From: Gracilaria vermiculophylla
Taxonomy: Eukaryota; Rhodophyta; Florideophyceae; Gracilariales; Gracilariaceae
Assembly: GCA_019155205.2 (NCBI GenBank)
Contig: JAHNZQ020000079.1
Span: forward strand, 887,424-951,423
DNA: 64,000 nt
Direction of reading: 5' to 3'
Positions 58,395 through 64,000 of the stretch are shown here, piece after piece. A model generated the notes under the pieces. It did not search any database. It had not been told where the DNA came from and was given only the letters and a program-made list of their open reading frames with translations. Numbering within the stretch: the stretch's first letter is position 1; each line of letters begins with the position of its first letter. The position numbers and the translations under genes are program-made.

Positions 58395-58790
58395 AAGTTT
58401 CAAGATGATTATAGTGACGGGAGAGTTACACATGAACGAAGGCGTACTACAGTAAAATGCAGGCTTCGTGAATGTGTGCAACGTCGCTTTCTTGTGGGTG
58501 CAGGTAGCTGTCATATCTTATGGAACTGAGTCGTGCCTTGTCATGCATTTCTGTGGCTATCTGTATCAAAATATGTTTCATACATTCAGTAACGGCTGAA
58601 TATAATTGGTAGTATTGATTGTGTCTGCCTTGTAAATATTCTCAGCTCTGACGGAGCTCATGCAAGTGAGCCCTTATGTAAGTTGGCTATGAGACACCTG
58701 CAAAATAATCCGGGGCAGAGCTGATGAACTTACTCTTTATCCTTTCACATTTCCCTTTTCTGCGCTGCTCTCCGTTGATTACTAGCCTCG
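58395..58790 (+). repeat. dispersed repeat D, longest copy
   Basis: Begins with a coding-like block (DYSDGRVTHERRRTT) and continues into tgaatataattggtagta and ctctgacggagctcatgc. The shared coding-like block may be the 3' end of an unknown TE gene. Confidence 0.45.
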
Positions 58791-60731
58791 CTACCTAAAG
58801 AGTCACGACCCCTGCTACCCGACAAAGGTCTTCAGGAAAGGCAAGTTTTGATCACATATCACGCTCTGCTTACTTCAGAGGGAGGTGCTTTGGAGTCGCT
58901 TTGTTGGGAACCTATGCGCTTGGATGCATTCTAGAGTACAATTATATAATATATTATATTGTACGTAGCGCTATTTAAAACATATCTTCACCATGCTGCC
59001 ATTGAGGTACTTTGTCTCCCGAACTTGTGAAATTGATGTCAGGTGATGTCTTCATTCCGATTCAATTGACTACTGGCTTACAGAGTCAATTGGACACTTC
59101 ACATTGAACACGTGCACATCGACAATTGTTTTGGCATTTTCTAGATTATGGACAGCTGTGAGCAGGAAACTTCATCGGTATCAATCATTTGGACTGGATG
59201 GCTGGATTAATAGCATGGCACGATATGTTTTACAGACGATTTTTTATTAGAAAATCGTAGAAAACCTTACATCTAACCCTGTTCGGGAGGGTCTCATAGC
59301 CTACATACCCCGCTATCGATGTGCCGACTACTTACGTGGTCAACACAACTGGTTAGAGATTCAACCATCGACTCAGAGTGCTTTCGTTTGTAGCATCTCA
59401 AGAACGTATGGCAATAAATTGAAACTGGGGACCATTCCGCCCCTGGTGCATTTCGCGATACGAAATTCCTTAGGTTTGGATAAGCCACAGAAATCCAGCT
59501 CATACTGACTGTTTTTTTAGGTTTTTGCATGTTTCCGGTGAGCCTAATATTTCCTTCTCTGGCACCACCGTCTTCACCGTCGTTCTACACCAACACTTAT
59601 ATCTTCGTCGATCCCAAGTCATTACACGCATGGACTGTCTTGAAACCACATTTCGAATATTTCGAACCAAAATCGTTAACTCTGCTTCGGCCTTCTTCAC
59701 CTCAATCGCCCCTAGGAGACACCGAGAAAAAACTACCAAAACGAGTACCGAGGACTCGCAAAGGCGTTTGAAAACTTTTGACAACGACGCCTCAATCCTT
59801 ATATATGTCGGGTTGTTAATGATCCCATCTGCCGTAAACAGAGACGTACCATTCACCGCCGCCATTGCCCTCCTCATTGTTTGGATTATAAACTGTACTG
59901 GCACAGTAGCGTTCCATTGCCCGAACATTTATCAGGAACGTGTCATCGAAGAAAGTGCTAAAGAAGCGTTCTTCCCATGGCTGTATTGACTGTCGAATTC
60001 GTGTCTCTACAAAATGGAAGCATTACAAGGCCTGAAAACAGAAACCAAAACACCTCGAGGCTTAGCAGAATCATGAGCGCGAGAATCGAAGATATTTGTG
60101 ATACAAGTATTCAAATACGCCATAAAGGACTAGAAGGTCGTTTTTTGTTTTACTCTACCATTTGAGGTTGTGTTCCATTTTCGATACGTTTTTATTCCAG
60201 AACAATGCTATGAGAGAAGTAGCAGTACAGGTTCAACACTTTCCTTAACGCTTGGCACTTTGCGATTTGAACTAAAGAAACCTTTCTCTAACCATGTCGA
60301 TTTCAAAAGCTAAGGAATAAACCCAGGGTGTCCGAGACTGCACACCACGCCGCCTAGTGGCTGGGAAGAGTACGCTACACGTTGTATAAATAAATAAAAG
60401 TAAATCTGCAGTTTCTTTAAACTGACCATCGAAATCAGCCCAATATTGAAGGTTTTAAATCTCATTACCACTGCATCATTGCAACTATATTCAGAGGCTG
60501 TGCAAAATCACGCTCTCGCCGAGACAAAGACCGGCACCCCTGGGAAGTTGCCTTCCCTTCCTCCGATCATTCTCCGATCGGGTGCCTTTTATTTTCTCGA
60601 CTTTCAAATTTGACTCCAGCAAATTAGCCCAAGATATCTTGCCGACCACTGTAGTGCAACAGCCGCTTTTGCGGATTGTCGTCCCCATGTCTCATAGGAC
60701 TTGGGTACTTTTCCGGCGGTGATACCTGTCG
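58791..60731. other. spacer with overlapping unassigned frames
   Basis: At 59500-59989 both strands carry frames over 140 codons that fully overlap. At most one can be real and neither shows a recognisable domain. Confidence 0.35.
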
Positions 60732-61502
60732 TGTGAGCTACAGTGGCTCCCGGACCCATTGTTGGGATGTCCCTGTGAAGGGTAGTATTCGGGGCACACG
60801 TGTAGTGCATTTGGGCGGCGCCAGGATGCGCTGTTGCAAGCCGGTATTCACCACACACGTGGACGGGCACTCCCAGCAATGCTGGTCAAGACTAGGTAAT
60901 TCTATAATTTATTTAGTAATTTCTACGAACTATTTAAGTACAGTAGCGACCGCTACCGTGCGGACAATAAATCTCCGTCAAGAAGGATCTCGGCTCTGAC
61001 CTCACCGCTTTGCGGACGGCTCCAGACCCTCACCGGGTGCTTCCGCCGCAGACACGGACGGTCAACCAACCTCTTTCGTTGAGGACCATTCTACCGCGGT
61101 TACGGACTGTTTTTCTTTGTTTGTTTTCTTGTTTCATTTTGTTTGTATACCGTCGTACGGTCCATATTTTCCGCCCTGCTTTGCAGGTTATTCTACCCGT
61201 TCGTGGGATATTATCTACTCGACTCCCGAGTCTGCGCCCCGTATCGCGGCTCGGGTCGTTGCCCTATTTTTGGTACTACCGTTCACACGGACACTCCCGC
61301 TCGTGGACACGCGGCTCACTTCGTCCGACGTCATCGGTCTACGGCCACACCCACCCTCGACTTCCAGTTAGGAAGGGGTCGTCCGGAATTACGCCCGGTG
61401 CTTTTGGACCCTATCGAGGGAGCTCTACCACCTTCGCTACCCATTCCAGGGAGCAAGGTTGGACGCCTTGAGTGCTCGCCCACTCGTGCGGTTTGCACCA
61501 CA
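60732..61502 (+). repeat. 5' LTR of the third element
   Basis: Proposed start TGTGAGCTACAGTGGCTCCC and end GCACCACA just before the primer binding site, about 771 bp. The start is set by similarity to the other family's LTR and is less certain than the end. It holds a TATA-like tataatttatt at 60903 and aataaa near 60965. Confidence 0.6.
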
Positions 61503-61504
61503 AG

Positions 61505-61520
61505 TGGTCTCCCGACTTAG
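61505..61520 (+). promoter_or_regulatory. primer binding site of the third element
   Basis: TGGTCTCCCGACTTAG, two bases after the LTR. Identical at 14 of 16 positions to the site at 33937-33952. Confidence 0.75.
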
Positions 61521-61667
61521 AACCTTCGGTCGCTGCCTGAACGCTTGTTTCGATTGAATTGTTTCCGCGACCCGCTCTGTTGGGGAGTTCGTTGTAACAG
61601 TTTTTCTTTTCGTCCGCTTTGCGGTTTCTTCTGTACTGTTGAATTTGTCCGACTGTGTCGGTGAGGT

Positions 61668-63677
61668 ATGTCTGCTCGCCGTCGCAACGGTCGCTCGAGA
61701 CAGGGATCTCCGTCCGGCTCGGCCGGCCCACCGGGGTTGTCCGGGCTGCCAACCACCCTGCCTCCGTTGCCGAAGGACGCCCTGGAGATTCCCGGTAGTG
61801 CAACTCAACGTGGGACATCGCGCAATACCCGTTCGCGGAACGGACAACCGGCTCGGGGACCGGTCGCTTCCGCTGCTGCGGTCGAGGCCATGTCATCGAA
61901 GTCCGATGAGTTCACTGTCCGTGAGCGTGAAGCTCAGGTACGAATCCTGCAAAGTTCGCAAGTCGCCCTTATGTAGGATATCACCAAACTCCGACAACGA
62001 TTGGACGAAGCCAAAGTTCGGGACATGTCGACTGACGTCCGTTTGCTACGGTCTGATGTTAACAAAATTCTGGAAGACCGAAAGGTGTCGGATAAACTGC
62101 TACAGCAGTGCTCCACACGCCTGGATCTTGTCGCAGCCCGTCTTGAGACGGTCGAGCAGACTATCATCTCAGATGCTGTCGCTCCCGGCGTTCTGGTCTC
62201 TGAACGTTCCCGGCAATCCGGTCGTCTCCGGGAACGTCCGGTCAGTAAGAGGGAGAAGGTCAAGAAAGACCCCGACTCTTCATCTTCCTCGTCGTCCGAG
62301 GCTGAGGCCCCGGAAGGGGAGGTTTCGTCCGATTCGTCGGCAAGTGACGGTGAACGTTTTCGCCATCGTTCGTCACGCTCGCGTGTCGTTGATACCACTC
62401 GAAGTGTGGAACGAAGCCGACCAAAAGGACGGAAACACCTTGGACTCAAGGAATTGAAACAGACTAACTTGTTGCATCGGAAGTTATTGTTGTACCGGTA
62501 CTACGGGTTGGAAGACTACAATGAGGAGAGAAGCCCACATGAAACGGGTCGTGTGAAGGACCACATCAAGCGGCTCGACCTCACCCTGAGAGCTCAAAAG
62601 TTCTCAGGGCAGGACCCAATTCTTATATTGGACTTCCTTGCCCTCTTCGTGGCGGAGGCCGACATTTTGCGCATGTCGGAAGCGCAGGCGTACATCGCCC
62701 TACCCTACTTTCTGACGGGACTTGCCGAGGATCAGTTCAATTCTGTCCGGGGATCGACCCGTGCATCAGAGGGTGGTGTGACCTGCTGGCCGAAGACCGT
62801 ACAATACCTGTTAAGGTCGTACGCTACCGGCACCTCGATACAGGACGCAATACTCGCCCTGCGAGACGTCCAGCAACTACCCCGGGAAGTAGAGACTGCT
62901 TACTCTACGCGCCTTAATAAGGCCTTCCACAGGTGTGGTAACGTCTATTCGTCTGCAGAGCGGTGTACCATGTTCGTGGATGGTCTTTCTCCGGCGATAC
63001 GTACGCTGGTCGCCCGTTTCTGCGAGCAGAAACGGCGGATTTCATACCTTGAGCTGGTGCATTTTGCCCAAGCGGAGGGCGATGCAGCCCGAGCTCGTGC
63101 CGGTATCAACTCTCGCTCCCGACTCCTTCACATTGAGAGCCTGGGTTCGTCTCTTCCCTTGTCAGGAGATACAGCCCTTGAGGGTCATGACAACCTGGAT
63201 TTGGTGCAGAGCGCTTCGTCCGTGCCAACAACAGAACTACCATCAACGATAGACAGCGCCACGCACGACACGGACCCGGCGCTGTACTCCGGGAATCACG
63301 TGCAGGCCTTGCCCGTATCACATTGTAGCGGATATCGCCAGACCCGACCGGGATGGAAAGATCCGTACCCGCCCCGTCAAGGTCGTCAGCCGCAGGCCGC
63401 GGACCTTCTTCACTACCTCATATGCCATATTTGCTATTGACGAGGTCATATCGCCCCCAACTATATGTTGGCAGTCAGGGAAATGGCGAAGGTCATTACT
63501 CAGTACGAGTCTCTAACATCCGCCGAACGGGAACGTGTCCCAAACCGGTCTTACCTTCAGGTGAAGGGCGGGACTCGACCTGAGAATCAGCAAAACCAGC
63601 ATCATCAAGCTGGACCACCGACCGCTCTCGCGGGTCCCCATAACCCGCCAAGTGGTGGCCAGACTCAGAAAAACTGA
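61668..63677 (+). pseudogene. gag: gag of the third element
   Basis: ATG 61668 (MSARRRNGRSRQGSP); one frame to 63677 with stops at 61974 (TAG) and 63438 (TGA). It contains a helical region (VRLLRSDVNKILEDRKVSDK), an acidic serine run (SSSSSSSEAEAPEGE), the gag core (KFSGQDPILILDFLALFVAE, SAERCTMFVDGLSPAIRTLV) and a zinc knuckle CHICY.RGHIAPNY. The stop falls inside the knuckle and the last Cys has become Tyr. Confidence 0.8.
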
Positions 63678-64000
63678 GTACGGGAGTCTCCAGTATTGGA
63701 GCGGCGCCCCAGAAGCGGGTTTCTGATGCGCCGGAAGCTGAGAAGCCTCGCTCCCCGGTCACGATCCTTACCAGGGAACTGGCCTTGACCGACGTGGATT
63801 CGGAACAACTCGTGGTTCTCCGTCGCCAGTGGGTGCGGTCGTGTAACTTCCGTGCTCCGGATAGGGTCCTCGAAATGGCCAAACGCAATTACAAGGTCTT
63901 CGCAGACTTTGGCGTCTCCGACCATTACATGGTTCGGCAGCTGACCGTTTTAGACACGGGCGCTGGTCCGAATTTTATCGTTCAGTCGTTACTGCCACCG
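63644..64000 (+). CDS. pol: pol, N-terminal protease part (cut by window end)
   Basis: The frame opens after a TAA at about 63641, overlaps the end of gag in a different frame and runs open to the window end. It contains LTRELALTDVDSEQLVVLRR and an intact retropepsin motif VLDTGAGPNFIVQSLLPP (Asp codon 63953-63955). The overlap suggests frameshift expression from gag. No stop in the visible part, but the gag is broken. Confidence 0.75.

Larger units (their letters stand above)
60732..64000 (+). mobile_element. third Ty3/gypsy-like element, 5' part (continues past window)
   Basis: A 5' LTR, primer binding site, gag and the start of pol are in order on plus. The gag core and primer binding site resemble those of the 12.7-kb element. 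The LTR starts ctacagtggctccc, like that element's tgtagtacaatggctcc, so the two are probably distant relatives. The 3' LTR and any duplication lie outside the window. Confidence 0.82.

Noticed and set aside
59500..59989. Two overlapping frames of over 140 codons on opposite strands
   Set aside because: No recognisable domain on either strand; overlapping frames of this size occur by chance.

Overview
This is a nuclear eukaryotic contig segment dominated by transposable elements. Only two host genes are recognisable, both in the first 4.7 kb: a FAD-dependent aromatic-ring monooxygenase (minus strand, cut by the window start) and, divergently on the plus strand, one long intronless gene encoding a tRNA pseudouridine synthase fused to a galactokinase/GHMP kinase. 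Intronless genes, TE-filled intergenic space, Ty3/gypsy chromoviruses, plant/algal-type PIF/Harbinger, pogo and piggyBac elements fit an intron-poor eukaryote such as a multicellular red alga. That is a guess from composition and content, not a marker-gene identification. Two 100-N scaffold gaps (23829-23928, 38875-38974) show it is a draft assembly.

Layout. 1-4660: host genes. 5597-6881: non-autonomous Tc1-type element with IR/DR ends. 6935-14837: three pogo-family elements (A, B, C) abutting at single shared TA dinucleotides. A contains a solo LTR, which contains a PIF/Harbinger element (three-level nest). 14838-17762: a second PIF/Harbinger element with convergent ORFs. 18965-19860: Tc1/mariner transposase relic. 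21768-34507: a complete 12.7-kb chromovirus (minus strand) with LTRs, perfect 5-bp duplication, primer binding site, polypurine tract, gag, pol and a long antisense ORF between pol and the 3' LTR; a piggyBac-like element (23670-25992) sits in that antisense ORF. 34513-45294: spacer, two solo LTRs of the same family and a HARBI1-type transposase relic. 45295-50656: a second, 5.4-kb chromovirus with perfect 5-bp duplication. 50660-60730: decayed spacer with another solo LTR and a small dispersed repeat family. 60732 to the end: 5' part of a third Ty3/gypsy-like element, whose primer binding site resembles that of the first.

Almost every TE gene is broken by in-frame stops or frameshifts, so the elements are fossils, but the insertion boundaries are unusually legible: four target-site duplications are exact and reading frames rejoin when inserts are removed in silico. 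The fused pseudouridine synthase-galactokinase is the item of most biological interest; the antisense ORF of the 12.7-kb element is the best candidate for an uncharacterised protein. I saw no rRNA, convincing tRNA, CRISPR array or bacterial-type operon.
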